DNA from: Dyella sp. ASV21
GTDB lineage: Bacteria > Pseudomonadota > Gammaproteobacteria > Xanthomonadales > Rhodanobacteraceae
NCBI RefSeq assembly: GCF_016428975.1
Contig: NZ_JAELTT010000010.1
Coordinates: 32,314-96,313, forward strand
Length of the DNA stretch: 64,000 nt
Reading direction: 5' to 3'
Position numbers and translations under genes: made by a program. The notes under the pieces are model-generated. The model was not told the origin of the DNA and searched no databases. It was given only the letters and a program-made list of their open reading frames with translations. Shown in pieces: positions 32,325 through 41,883 of the stretch. The number at the start of each line of letters is the position of its first letter. Positions within the stretch are counted from its first letter, which is position 1.

Positions 32325-34628
32325 TCAGAACTTTGCGTTGATGTTGAAGAACACCTGGCGCGGCGCGCCGGCCATCAGCGTCTGGTTCCAGCCCATCGGA
32401 TCGGAGGCCACATAGCCGTTGGTACCGGTGGTTGCGAAATAGCGCTTGTTCAGCAGGTTGGTGATGTTCAGGCCCAGGCTCAGGTCCTTGGCGAAGGACA
32501 CTGCGCCGAAGTCATAGTTCACGCCCGCGTCGAACATCCAGTACGACGGCACCTGCGAGTCGTTGACGTAGGTGATGTAGCGACGACCGGTGTACTTGCC
32601 GTCGATGTTGGCCGTCCAGCCGCCGTAGCTGTAGCTGAGGTCGCTGGTGAACATCCAGGTGGGGATCCCCACCACATACTTGCCCTTGGTGGCGACCACG
32701 CCGTTGTTGAGGTAGTCGTCCTGGTACTTGGAGTTGTCGTAGGACAACGAGTTCAGCCAGCGCAGGTGATCGATCGGGCGCCAGATCACCGCCAGGTCCA
32801 CGCCGGTGCTCTTTACCGAGCCCACGTTGTTGAGCACGGCCGAGCAGGTCTGCACCGCGCTGCACGGCGACACCGCCAGCAGACGGTTGGTGAAGCGCGT
32901 GTAGTACGCATCGGCGGACGCTTCGAAGGTATCGCCGTGCACGCGATAGCCCAGCTGGAAGGTCTGCGACTGCTCCGGCTTGAGCGTGCTCTTGCTCGCA
33001 TCGAACGAGGCCTGCGACTGTGTGAACGGCAGGAAGCCATACGCCGACAGGTTCTTGCTGTAGGAGGCGTACACCTCCTGGTTGGCGTCGATCTTGTAGT
33101 TGGCACCCACCTGCGGAAGGAACGCATCGCTGGCGCGAATGCGGCCTTGCGCCAGCGCACTGCTGGCCACCAGCGAATCGGCGGTGTTGGTCACGCCCAG
33201 CGCCTTGGCGCCGAAGTTAAGCGTGAGGCGATCATCCATCAGATGGATGGTGTCCGACGCATACGCCATGCGCGTATTGGTGTTGTAGTGCTGGAAGAAG
33301 CCGCGCAGGAACGGCTCCTGGTTCTCATAGAAATTGCTGAGGTAGTTGTACGCACCGGAAAGGTAGAAGTAGTTGCGCTCCTGATTGGTCTTGGCGTTCT
33401 CCGCCCAGAAGCCCACTTCGATATCGTTGTTGCCCAGCGAGAACACCAGCGAGCCGGTGCCGCCGTAACGGTCCAGGCCGTAGTCGGTGGTACGCATCGC
33501 CAGCGGCACCGTCGGCGAAGAAGCCACATACGGCGTCGCCCACTGACCCTCGCCACGGTTGTCGTGGTAGTAGGTGCCGAGGTTGAGCGTGGTGTGCTCG
33601 GCCAGGTTGAAGGTGCCGCTCAAGCCGGTAAGCGAGTCGTGACGAATGCCGCCACCCGCGTAATAGGTGGAATCCACCAGGTCATAGCCGGCCGGCAGCT
33701 TGGACAACACGCCCGGATAGTTGCCCTTGCCGTTGGCGGCATTGGCGATCTGTACGGCAGTGCCCCAATCGGGCTGCAGGTAATCCCAATCCCAGCCCAG
33801 CGCCTTCTGGCTGGCCAGGGACAGATCCATGTAGTCGTATTCCTTGCGACGCGAGTTGTCGTAGAACAGGCTCACGCTGCCGCTTTCCCACTGGTAGACG
33901 GCCTTGAGGTTTACCTGCTCCGAGCGCTGGTCGCCGTAGCCCTTCCACTTGTCGGTGGTGGCGTGGTCGTAGGACACATAGGCGGAGAAGCCGTGGTAGT
34001 CGCCGCTGTCCAGACGCACGTAGGTGCGGTTGGTGGCGTCCGAACCGATCACCTGGTTGATGCGCGCACCGGCCACGGCATCCGGATCGGCCGAATAGAA
34101 CTGGATGGTGCCGCCGAGGTTGGTGTTGGCGGCCGTGCCCAGCGCGCCGGCGCCCTGCGCCAATTCCACGGTGCTGATGTTGTCGCTGCTGATGGCGCGC
34201 GTGATCTGCAGGCCCGTGGTGGTGCCGTAGCTCATGTTGCCCAGCGGGATGCCGTCCAGGGTGAAGCCCAGGCGGCTCTGGTCAAAGCCGTGCAGGAAGA
34301 TCTGCGTGGACCACTCGTAGGCGCCCCACGGATCGGCGGACTGGAAGTTCACGCCCGGCAGCTTGTCGATCACCTTGAGCGGGCTGGTGCCCGGTGCCTG
34401 CGCCTTGATGTCCTCGGAGGTCACCTTCTGCACTTGGCGCGTTTCGCCCGATGCAACCACCGAAATCGCTTCCAGGCTCTTGGCCTTGTCGCGATTGGTG
34501 TCGGCCGACGCATCAGCGGCGGGTGCGGCGTTGGGGGAGGTTACATCGTCCGCGTGGACGATACCGCCGTAGAGGGATGCCAGGGTAGCCAGCGCGATCG
34601 CGGTCCTGCGAAGGGAATGCTTGGGCAT
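32325..34628 (-). CDS. TonB-dependent receptor of the phosphoester block, copy 1
   Basis: A 767-residue outer-membrane receptor. A signal peptide (ALATLASLYGGIVHA) is followed by a TonB box-like LEAISVVASGETRQV and the plug (IDKLPGVNFQSADPWGAYEWS, DNISTVELAQGAGALGTAANT). The barrel ends QVFFNINAKF. It is clearly paralogous to the receptor at 37577-39901: both have LxxISVxxxGETRQVQ, TLDGxPLG and NRTYVRLDSGDYHGFSxY. The two receptors enclose GlpQ and an NPP-type phosphodiesterase. Uptake of a phosphorylated organic compound is therefore plausible, but the ligand is unproven. Confidence 0.9.
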   Translation of the reverse strand: MPKHSLRRTAIALATLASLYGGIVHADDVTSPNAAPAADASADTNRDKAKSLEAISVVASGETRQVQKVTSEDIKAQAPGTSPLKVIDKLPGVNFQSADPWGAYEWSTQIFLHGFDQSRLGFTLDGIPLGNMSYGTTTGLQITRAISSDNISTVELAQGAGALGTAANTNLGGTIQFYSADPDAVAGARINQVIGSDATNRTYVRLDSGDYHGFSAYVSYDHATTDKWKGYGDQRSEQVNLKAVYQWESGSVSLFYDNSRRKEYDYMDLSLASQKALGWDWDYLQPDWGTAVQIANAANGKGNYPGVLSKLPAGYDLVDSTYYAGGGIRHDSLTGLSGTFNLAEHTTLNLGTYYHDNRGEGQWATPYVASSPTVPLAMRTTDYGLDRYGGTGSLVFSLGNNDIEVGFWAENAKTNQERNYFYLSGAYNYLSNFYENQEPFLRGFFQHYNTNTRMAYASDTIHLMDDRLTLNFGAKALGVTNTADSLVASSALAQGRIRASDAFLPQVGANYKIDANQEVYASYSKNLSAYGFLPFTQSQASFDASKSTLKPEQSQTFQLGYRVHGDTFEASADAYYTRFTNRLLAVSPCSAVQTCSAVLNNVGSVKSTGVDLAVIWRPIDHLRWLNSLSYDNSKYQDDYLNNGVVATKGKYVVGIPTWMFTSDLSYSYGGWTANIDGKYTGRRYITYVNDSQVPSYWMFDAGVNYDFGAVSFAKDLSLGLNITNLLNKRYFATTGTNGYVASDPMGWNQTLMAGAPRQVFFNINAKF

Positions 34629-34805
34629 GACGAATCCTCACGCGCCGACTCGCCTTGAGTCGGCACGCTCAATTGAATAGGAAAGGCGTGGGGAAATAGC
34701 CGTCCAAGCCACTTGGACGGCATTAGGAAATTGTGAACTTGGCGTGTGTAGCGGCGGTTACACGCATATTTAAAACATGCGCGAAAACCCCGCTAAAAAG
34801 CGCAC

Positions 34806-36134
34806 TTACGGCAACAAAACCTTACCCTGCGCTTGCGGCAGACTGACACCGAGCGTGTGCGCCACGGTGGGTGCGATATCGCGCATGTCGATCTCGCCGA
34901 GGTTCTTTCCGGCCGGCACGCCCTTGCCTTCGATAAGGAACGTGGAGCGCATGGCGGCAAGCGAGGGGTCGTAGCCATGCATGCCGCGATAGTGACTGGG
35001 CGAAGGCATGGATGCGTCCGGCTTGATGCCCATTTCGTAGCCCGGCTTGAACAGCACGAACCACTGCGCCATGTCGGTGCCGCCCTGCTGCGCGATCTCG
35101 TTGCGCTCCAGTACGCGCGCGATCCCGTACGCCGGGTCCTTCGCCAGTTGCGCGATCAGCGCGGCGGTCTTGGCGCGCACGGCCTGGTCGCTCGGGTCAC
35201 GCAGCACGATGGCCGCGCTGCCGCCGTCATTCCACGGCATCGCCTGCCAATCGGATACCGCGCCATCCTTCACCGTCACCAGGCCAGCCTGGATAAACGG
35301 CGCATAGAGATTCACATCGTTCTGCACCGGCAGGAAGCCGTGATCGGACACCACCGTCACCACGCCATCGGGATGCACGCGCTTGGCGGTGCTCACCAGT
35401 TCACCCACCAATGCATCGATCTGCTCCAGCACGGCACGCGCCTGCGGCGTGTCCGGGCCGCTGGCATGCTGCTCGTGATCGAGCGCGGTGAGGTAAGCGG
35501 TCATGAAATCGGGCTTGCGTGACTCCAGCAGCGCCACGGCGAAGCGTGCGCGCGTCTTGTCGCCTTCCATGCTTTCATCGATGCCATCGGCGTAAGGACC
35601 AAGCTGCTGCTCCAGCGACGGCAACAAGCCCGGGGTGGCCAGCGCGGCAACCAGCTTGCGGTCATCCGCCGTGCCGGTGCGCCAGATCTGCGGCAGGTTC
35701 CAATCCACCTGCGCGCCCACGCTCACCGGCCAATGTACGTTGGCCGTGTGCAAGCCGGCGGCATGCGCGGCATCCCACAGCGTGGGCACCTTGATGTCGC
35801 TGGCGTACCAATCCCAGCCTTGCTGGTTCTTGTTGTACGGATCGAAGGTGAGGTTGCCGCCCACGCCGTGCAGTTCCGGCGACACGCCGGTGATGAGCGT
35901 GGTATGGCTGGGGTAGGTCAGCGTGGGCAGCACCCCGCGCACGCCTTGCGCATAGCTGCCCTGTTTCAGGAAAGCCTGCAGGTTGGGCAGCTTGAGACCA
36001 CGTTTCTGGGCTTCCAGCACGTCGGCCGGACGCAGGCCGTCGATGGAGATCATCAACACCGGCGCCGCGACGGCGGGCGCGGCGAGGGTCAGCGCGAGGA
36101 GGCTGGCGGCGAGCTTGGACGGAGAGAGGCGCAT
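34806..36134 (-). CDS. NPP-type nucleotide pyrophosphatase/phosphodiesterase
   Basis: A 442-residue exported enzyme of the alkaline phosphatase superfamily. The signal peptide is MRLSPSKLAASLLALTLAAPAVA. The first metal site is in LMISIDGLRPAD, and the nucleophile is the Thr of LPTLTYPSHTTLITG. Further metal ligands lie in LTALDHEQH, VVSDHGFLP and the C-terminal SHYRGMHGYDP. This set is diagnostic for the NPP family, which cleaves phosphodiester or pyrophosphate bonds; Xanthomonas NPP is the structural model. It would act in the periplasm on nucleotides or lysophospholipid head groups. It lies between GlpQ and a TonB receptor. Confidence 0.92.
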   Translation of the reverse strand: MRLSPSKLAASLLALTLAAPAVAAPVLMISIDGLRPADVLEAQKRGLKLPNLQAFLKQGSYAQGVRGVLPTLTYPSHTTLITGVSPELHGVGGNLTFDPYNKNQQGWDWYASDIKVPTLWDAAHAAGLHTANVHWPVSVGAQVDWNLPQIWRTGTADDRKLVAALATPGLLPSLEQQLGPYADGIDESMEGDKTRARFAVALLESRKPDFMTAYLTALDHEQHASGPDTPQARAVLEQIDALVGELVSTAKRVHPDGVVTVVSDHGFLPVQNDVNLYAPFIQAGLVTVKDGAVSDWQAMPWNDGGSAAIVLRDPSDQAVRAKTAALIAQLAKDPAYGIARVLERNEIAQQGGTDMAQWFVLFKPGYEMGIKPDASMPSPSHYRGMHGYDPSLAAMRSTFLIEGKGVPAGKNLGEIDMRDIAPTVAHTLGVSLPQAQGKVLLP

Positions 36135-36222
36135 ATCTGTGTCACCCGGTAGAAGAAGACATGTGTGCGATCGAGGGCGCGCCGCGTCGTACCGCCAGGC
36201 ACGTGCGTCCGGCGTGGCAGAC

Positions 36223-36247
36223 CGGGCATCGGCGTCACCGATGCCCG
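36223..36247 (-). terminator. Hairpin downstream of glpQ
   Basis: CGGGCATCGG and CCGATGCCCG form a perfect 10-bp stem around CGTCA, about 30 bases after the glpQ stop in the minus direction. There is no T tract, so its action as a terminator is uncertain. Confidence 0.5.
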
Positions 36248-36275
36248 CCGCGACGAAACAATGGGACGGCCACGC

Positions 36276-37370
36276 TCAGCGGCCGTCGACGGCCTTGCGG
36301 CCGAGCGCCGGATCGTCGGTAAAGAACGCATCGACGCCGGCATCGAGATAGGCGCGGATCTCCGCCACCGAACCGGCTTCGTTGAAGGTCTTGGGGTCGC
36401 TGCCCTGCCAGAAGTTCCTGGCCTGGAAATAGTTCTCCGGGCGGAACGTGTACGGATGCAGCTCCAGCTTCGCCGCGTGCGCGTCATGCGCCAGCGCGGT
36501 GGGTTCGCCCAGCGTGCCATCGGCCTTGAGCGGGATGATGGCGCGGACGTTCGGACCGATGGCGTCCGCGTAGCCGGCGATGTCGCGCAGCCCTGCCGGC
36601 GTCATCATCTGGCCGTAGCTCAGCTTGCCGCCCGCAGCCACCACGTCGTACGGCTGTTCCTTGGCGTCATCCAGCAACTGCAGCAGGCGAATGTTCGGAT
36701 GGTTCTTGCCCAGCTTGCCGCGCAGGTAGCGCAGGTTGGCGATCTCGAAGGACTGGATTTCCACCGGCGCCGTGCGCGTATAGGCGTGTGCGGCGAGAAT
36801 GGCCAGCACGCGATCTTCCATCGGCAGGCCGGCTTTCTGGAAATAGGTGCCGTGCTTGATCTCGGGGATGATGCCGATCACGCGGCCCTGCGTGGCTGAC
36901 TCCGTGGCCACGAAGTCGATGATTTCGTCCAGCGTGGGAATCTGGAACTGGCCGTCGTACGCCGTGCTGCGCAACTGCGGCAGGCGCTCGCGGGCGCGCA
37001 GCGTCTTGAGTTCGTCGAGGGTGAAGTCTTCGGTGAACCATCCGGTGACGGCGTGGCCGTCGATGGTCTTGGTCGTCTTGCGGCTGGCGAACTCGGGGTG
37101 CGCGGCCACATCGGTGGTGCCGCTGATTTCGTTCTCATGACGGGCCACGGGCACGCCGTCGCGGGTCATCACCAGGTCCGGCTCGATAAAGTCGGCGCCA
37201 TCGGCTATGGCCTTGCCGTAGGAAGCCAGCGTGTGTTCCGGACGCAACGCACTGGCACCGCGATGACCGATCACCAGCACCTTCGACGCCAGCGGAGCTT
37301 CCTTGGCCTGCACCTGCGCGCCCATCAGCAACACACCCATCATGACGATGGCCCAGCTTAAACGACCCAT
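36276..37370 (-). CDS. glpQ: Periplasmic glycerophosphodiester phosphodiesterase GlpQ
   Basis: A 364-residue exported enzyme that hydrolyses glycerophosphodiesters to glycerol-3-phosphate and an alcohol. The signal peptide is MGRLSWAIVMMGVLLMGAQVQA. The catalytic motif LVIGHRGASALRPEHTLASY is followed by GADFIEPDLVMTRDGVPVARHE with the metal-binding Glu and Asp. IGIIPEIKHGTYF and the final VDAFFTDDPALGRKAV complete the PI-PLC-like barrel. The large insert (DVAAHPEF to LRARERLPQLR) is typical of the GlpQ rather than the UgpQ type. The ATG at 37370 has AAGGG nearby. Its neighbours suggest phosphate scavenging from phospholipid debris. Confidence 0.95.
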   Translation of the reverse strand: MGRLSWAIVMMGVLLMGAQVQAKEAPLASKVLVIGHRGASALRPEHTLASYGKAIADGADFIEPDLVMTRDGVPVARHENEISGTTDVAAHPEFASRKTTKTIDGHAVTGWFTEDFTLDELKTLRARERLPQLRSTAYDGQFQIPTLDEIIDFVATESATQGRVIGIIPEIKHGTYFQKAGLPMEDRVLAILAAHAYTRTAPVEIQSFEIANLRYLRGKLGKNHPNIRLLQLLDDAKEQPYDVVAAGGKLSYGQMMTPAGLRDIAGYADAIGPNVRAIIPLKADGTLGEPTALAHDAHAAKLELHPYTFRPENYFQARNFWQGSDPKTFNEAGSVAEIRAYLDAGVDAFFTDDPALGRKAVDGR

Positions 37371-37530
37371 GGCAAAACCCTTGTGATGCTTACGATGCGC
37401 CGCCTTGGCGCAAGCCATCCGACCATGGTGCAGGGTTTAAATGTCGTTTCCTTGACACGTGCATGGCGCTGCCTGGCCCGAGTGCGTCCAGGCGGCGCCA
37501 AGCCCGCCCACGGTGCGGTTCCGCCGCCAG

Positions 37531-37558
37531 GATGCGCCCCGTCCCGCTGGGGCGCATC
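37531..37558 (-). terminator. Hairpin downstream of TonB receptor copy 2
   Basis: GATGCGCCCC (37531-37540) and GGGGCGCATC (37549-37558) pair perfectly around eight bases, about 20 bases past the receptor stop. There is no T tract on the minus strand. Confidence 0.55.
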
Positions 37559-37576
37559 CCCTGCCGCTCTTTCGAC

Positions 37577-39901
37577 TTAGAACCTCACATCCAGCGTGAG
37601 GAAGGTCTGACGCGGCGCGCTGGCATGGAAAGCCAGGGCACGGCCGGCCGGATCGCTGTTGGTGAACGCGGTGAGGTTGGAGGCGTAGCGCTTGTCGGTG
37701 AGGTTGGTCACGTTGAGCGAGAGCTTGACGTCCTTGAGGCCATACAAGGCGCCGAAGTCGTAGCCGGCGCCCAGGTCGAACGAGGTGTAACCGCCAAAGC
37801 CCTGGTCGTTGGTGTAGGTGTAGTAGCGCGTACCGGTGTACTTGCCGCGCAGGCCCACGTTCCACGGCCCATACACCCAGTTGATTTCGCTGGCGAAGAG
37901 CTTGTTGGGCGTATCCACCGTGACCTTGCCCTTGGTCGGGATGGTCACGCCGTTCTGCGTGTAGTTGTTGTCGTAGGTGGAGCGGTTGAAGGAGGCCGAG
38001 TTGTACCACTCGAAGTGCGCGAACGGCTTCCAGATAAAGGTGAACTCGGCGCCGTGGCTGCTCACCGAGCCCACGTTGTAGAAGCGCGTGGTACACGCCG
38101 GCGTGGTGCCCTGCTGGATGCTCGGACACGGGTTGAGCGAAAGCAGGCGGTTGTTGAAGCTGACGTCGTACAGCGCCACCGATGCCTGGAAATCGCCCTG
38201 CACCACGCGGTAGCCGCCTTCGATGGTGCGCGACTGCTCGGGCTTCAAGTTACCGCGCGTGGCGTCGTAGGCGCCCTGCGTCACCAGCAGCGGACCGCTG
38301 GCGCCGCCGCCCTGGAAGGCCGCGATGTTCTTGGCATAGGACAGGAACAGCTCCTGGCCGCCACCCAACTGATAGCCCAGGCCCATCTGCGGCAGCAGCG
38401 CCTTGCTGGCGCGCAGCTCGCCGTTGGCCACCGGCGACTCCACCGGCACGCCAGCCACTTCGTTGGCCTTCATGGTGGTGTGCGGGCTCTTGACGCCAAT
38501 GTCCACGCTCAGGCGATCGTCGAGCAGCTTGAAGCTGTCCTGCAGGTAGGCCTGGCGCGTAGTGATGAGGTACTTCTGATAGAACAGGCGCCGATTGGGA
38601 TCGCTCAGATACGTATCGTCACTGATCGGGCCGCTGATCCAGTAGAAGTTACGCTGCACCGAATGGTGGTTCTGCTCGTACCACAGGCCACCTTCCAGAT
38701 GATGGTTCTCCAGGTCCCAGCTCACCGAGGCAATCGCGCCGTTGCGATTGATGGTGTAGTTGGTGCTGCGAATGGAGATGGGCAATTCCTGCGCGGTGCC
38801 CGGATAGGACGGCTGGCCCGGCGCCCACCAGTGGCCCTGGCCGGCGTTTTCGTGGTGATAGACCTGCGTATGCACGGTGACCGCGTCGCTGGGGAAGAAA
38901 TCGCCCGCGAGGTAGTACAGTTCATCGCGACGCAGCGCGCGGCTCTGGTAGTACGCATCGTCGATGTTGTCCACGCCGCCGGAGAACGCGCAGCGCGGAT
39001 CGCGCTTGCCGCCCTTGGTGTAGATCGGCGCGCAATAGGCGGCGGCCAGGGCGCGCTTCCAGTCCGGCGCGTAGAGGTTCCAGTCCCAGCCCAGGCCGCG
39101 CGACATGCCGCTCTTGGAGAGGTATGCATAGTCGGCCTGCGAGGTGCGCGAGGTATCGGCGAACGCGGTGAGCTTGCCGCCATCGAACTGATACACCGCC
39201 TTGCCGTTGAACTGCTTGGTGGTGGTGGGCGATTCCGGCGGCGCCCACATGTCGGCCGTGGCGCGGATGCCGGAGAGGTACATGGAGAAACCATGGTAGT
39301 CGCCCGAATCCAGGCGCACGTAGGTGCGACGGTTCTGGTCGCTGCCGATGGTCTGGCCGAAGCGGCCGCCGAAGGTGCTGGCCGGATCGTCCGAGTAGTA
39401 CTGAACGGTGCCGCCAAGGTTGCTGGTGGACGCGGTGCCGAGGCTACCGATGCCCGAGGCCAGTTCCACGCCGCCGAAGTTCTCGGCGATCAGCGCGCGG
39501 CTGATATTGAGGCCGTTGTAGTTGCCGTAGGCGTTGTCGCCCAGCGGCAGGCCATCGAGCGTGTAGCCCAGGCGCACGGTGTTGAAGCCGCGCAAGCTGA
39601 TGGTCTGCGATTCTTCGTTGGCGCCGAACGCGTCGTTGGACTGCACGTTCACGCCCGGCATGCGGTTGAGCAGCTTCTGGATGCTGGTGCCGGCCGGCAA
39701 CACGGCGGTGTCCTTCGCGGCGATGCGCTGCACCTGGCGGGTTTCGCCCTGGCCGATCACCGAGATGGTTTCGAGATTCTTTGCGCTATCGGCGGTCGAC
39801 GCAGCGGCGGCGGTGGGCTGGTCGTTCTCAGCCGCATGGGCGTGGGGCAACACAACGACCATGGCCGCCGCGAGCGCGGCGGCGAGCAGGTTCTTCTTCA
39901 T
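37577..39901 (-). CDS. TonB-dependent receptor of the phosphoester block, copy 2
   Basis: A 774-residue receptor with a signal peptide (MKKNLLAAALAAAMVVVLPHAHA), then LETISVIGQGETRQVQR and a plug with MPGVNVQSNDAFGANEESQ. The barrel ends QTFLTLDVRF. The start at 39901 has GGAG ten bases upstream; the open frame extends to 39955 without signals. It is a paralogue of the receptor at 32325-34628, sharing long plug segments and several barrel strands. It sits directly downstream of the alkaline phosphatase gene in the same direction and upstream of glpQ, which links it to organic phosphate use by context. Confidence 0.9.
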   Translation of the reverse strand: MKKNLLAAALAAAMVVVLPHAHAAENDQPTAAAASTADSAKNLETISVIGQGETRQVQRIAAKDTAVLPAGTSIQKLLNRMPGVNVQSNDAFGANEESQTISLRGFNTVRLGYTLDGLPLGDNAYGNYNGLNISRALIAENFGGVELASGIGSLGTASTSNLGGTVQYYSDDPASTFGGRFGQTIGSDQNRRTYVRLDSGDYHGFSMYLSGIRATADMWAPPESPTTTKQFNGKAVYQFDGGKLTAFADTSRTSQADYAYLSKSGMSRGLGWDWNLYAPDWKRALAAAYCAPIYTKGGKRDPRCAFSGGVDNIDDAYYQSRALRRDELYYLAGDFFPSDAVTVHTQVYHHENAGQGHWWAPGQPSYPGTAQELPISIRSTNYTINRNGAIASVSWDLENHHLEGGLWYEQNHHSVQRNFYWISGPISDDTYLSDPNRRLFYQKYLITTRQAYLQDSFKLLDDRLSVDIGVKSPHTTMKANEVAGVPVESPVANGELRASKALLPQMGLGYQLGGGQELFLSYAKNIAAFQGGGASGPLLVTQGAYDATRGNLKPEQSRTIEGGYRVVQGDFQASVALYDVSFNNRLLSLNPCPSIQQGTTPACTTRFYNVGSVSSHGAEFTFIWKPFAHFEWYNSASFNRSTYDNNYTQNGVTIPTKGKVTVDTPNKLFASEINWVYGPWNVGLRGKYTGTRYYTYTNDQGFGGYTSFDLGAGYDFGALYGLKDVKLSLNVTNLTDKRYASNLTAFTNSDPAGRALAFHASAPRQTFLTLDVRF

Positions 39902-40026
39902 GGAAACGCAACTCCAGGGGACGGGGACGCCTGCTGGCGGCAGGCCTCCCCGCATCCTGCGGAACTCGTATGAAATTACGTTTACACCAAGATTTCACAC
40001 GATCCGCGGGGGCGGCGTCGCCAATG

Positions 40027-41778
40027 TCAGCGCGCGCCGCCCTGGCTCGCCTGCTGCAACCACGCCTGATACGTGGGGCGATCCACCGGCACGCCATCGG
40101 CATTGCAACTGTGCAGCTTGCACAACTCGTCGCGCAGCAAGGGGGCGTGCTGCACGATCACGTGGAAGATGGTGTTCTGCTCCAGCTCGCCATGGAACGC
40201 GGCCGCGCCCGGGCCGGTGGCGAAGATCGCCACGTCTTCGCCGCCGTGCGTTTCCGCCTTGAGCGGCAGCACCGATTCCTGCATGTAATCCGGATCGGCG
40301 GTGTTGGTCTTGCCCAGATCCGGACGACCCTTGGTGATGAGCGAGTAGTCGTGCACCACGTGCGGAAAGCGTTTGCTGCCTTCCGGCTGCGTATCGCTGG
40401 CGCCGGTGTAGCCCGGACCGTTGGCAAAGCCCAACGTGGTGTACGGCTTGCCGGCGGCATCGCGCGCGATGCCGGCGCCGCCTTCGTCGTCGTAGCTGTC
40501 GGTATGGCCCTGCACCAGGCCGAGAATGTCATTGCCGCGCTTGGGGTAGCCGGAGAAGGTCAGCGTGTGCGCATGATCGGCCGTCACCACGATCAGCGTT
40601 TCGCTGGGGTCGGTGTGTTCCAGCGCGGCCTGCACCGCATCGGCGAAGGCGATGGTTTCATCCAGCGCGCGATACGCATTGCCAGCATGCAACGCATGAT
40701 CGATGCGGCCGCCCTCCACCATCAGGAAAAAGCCGTTGGGGTTCTGCTTGAGCACCTCGATGGCACGGGTGGTCATCTGCGCCAGGCTGGGCTCGTCCAG
40801 CTTGTCGTTCGTGCGCTCGTGTTCGTAGTTGAGATGCGAGGCATTGAACAGGCCCAGCAGGCGCGGCGTGCGCTTGAGGTCCAGCGCCTTGAGCTGGCTG
40901 GCGCTCCACACGTAGGCGCCATCGGGATGCTGCTTCTTCCATTCACCGATCAGGTCGCGGCCATCCAGGCGCTGGCCCACCTTGCCCTGCTCCACCGGGT
41001 CGTCTTCGCCGGCCAGCATGAACTCGGTACGGCCGCCGCCCATGGCCACGGTAAGGCCGCCAGCGGCGGGGAAATCGATCAGCTGCGCGGCGAAGTCCTT
41101 GCAGCCCTGCGCCTTGGCTTCGGCGGTGAGGTCGGCGTCGACTTCCCAATTGCGCTCAGGCAGATGGCCGAAGGTGGCTGCCGGCGTGGCGTGCGTGATG
41201 CGCGTGGTGGTGATGGCGCCGGTACTCATGCCGGCGGTGGCCGCCAGCTCCAGCGCGCTCACCAGTTCCTGCCCGCGCGAGGCGGCGCAATCCTGGCGAC
41301 GCGGCACCTGCGACACGCCGATGAAACCGCCGCGCGTCTTCACGCCACTCATCACCGCCGTCATCGTGCCGGCCGAGTCCGGCGTCTGCTGGTCGGTTTC
41401 GTAGGTGCGGCTCAACGCGCTGAAGGGAAACTGCTCGAAGCTGAGCCGATAGCTTTCGCCATCCAGGCCTTTGCGCTGGCCGGCGCGCACATGCGCCGCC
41501 GCGATGGTGGGAATGCTCATGCCGTCGCCCAGGAACACAATGACGTTCTTGGCGCGCTGGCCCTGGCTGTTGGCCTGCGCCGAAAGTTTGGCCGCCGCGG
41601 CGGCACCACTGCGGAACCACCACTGCGGGGTCTCGCCGTCGGGGCGCTGGATGGCGGCCACCTCGATCGCCGACGCACGCGCGGGCGGCTCGGAAGCCAC
41701 CTGGCCGGCACATGCCGTCAACAACGAAAACGAACCCAGCAGCACGGCGCGGCGCGCCAGCGGCGACGAAGCAATCAT
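40027..41778 (-). CDS. Alkaline phosphatase, lipoprotein form
   Basis: A 583-residue phosphomonoesterase of the PhoA superfamily. The N-terminus has the twin-basic LARRAVLLGSFSLLTAC with a lipobox ending at Cys 23, so it is probably membrane-anchored. The metal and active-site motifs are VIVFLGDGMSIPT (Asp 85) and TDQQTPDSAGTMTAVMSG with nucleophile Ser 135. Others are MVEGGRIDHALHAGN, VVTADHAHTLTF and AETHGGEDVAIFATGP. It would release phosphate from diverse esters in the periplasm or outside the cell. The ATG at 41778 follows GAGG; a GTG-initiated longer frame exists but would bury the signal peptide. Confidence 0.93.
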   Translation of the reverse strand: MIASSPLARRAVLLGSFSLLTACAGQVASEPPARASAIEVAAIQRPDGETPQWWFRSGAAAAAKLSAQANSQGQRAKNVIVFLGDGMSIPTIAAAHVRAGQRKGLDGESYRLSFEQFPFSALSRTYETDQQTPDSAGTMTAVMSGVKTRGGFIGVSQVPRRQDCAASRGQELVSALELAATAGMSTGAITTTRITHATPAATFGHLPERNWEVDADLTAEAKAQGCKDFAAQLIDFPAAGGLTVAMGGGRTEFMLAGEDDPVEQGKVGQRLDGRDLIGEWKKQHPDGAYVWSASQLKALDLKRTPRLLGLFNASHLNYEHERTNDKLDEPSLAQMTTRAIEVLKQNPNGFFLMVEGGRIDHALHAGNAYRALDETIAFADAVQAALEHTDPSETLIVVTADHAHTLTFSGYPKRGNDILGLVQGHTDSYDDEGGAGIARDAAGKPYTTLGFANGPGYTGASDTQPEGSKRFPHVVHDYSLITKGRPDLGKTNTADPDYMQESVLPLKAETHGGEDVAIFATGPGAAAFHGELEQNTIFHVIVQHAPLLRDELCKLHSCNADGVPVDRPTYQAWLQQASQGGAR

Positions 41779-41883
41779 CGGCAACCTCGATCGAAAGGAC
41801 ACAGGGTGAACCATCGATCATAGCCGTGCCGTAATAATTTACGATGACAATCGGCGCCCGAGCCGGTGCTAGCCTGCCCTCCC

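Noticed and set aside
31890..34658. Open frame of 922 codons opposite the lysoplasmalogenase and TonB receptor genes
   Set aside because: It spans two real genes on the other strand and a strong terminator. The composition is that of an antisense shadow.
41779..41883. Pho box upstream of the alkaline phosphatase gene
   Set aside because: TTGTCAT occurs once, but the second direct repeat at the expected distance (AATTATT) is too weak to call.
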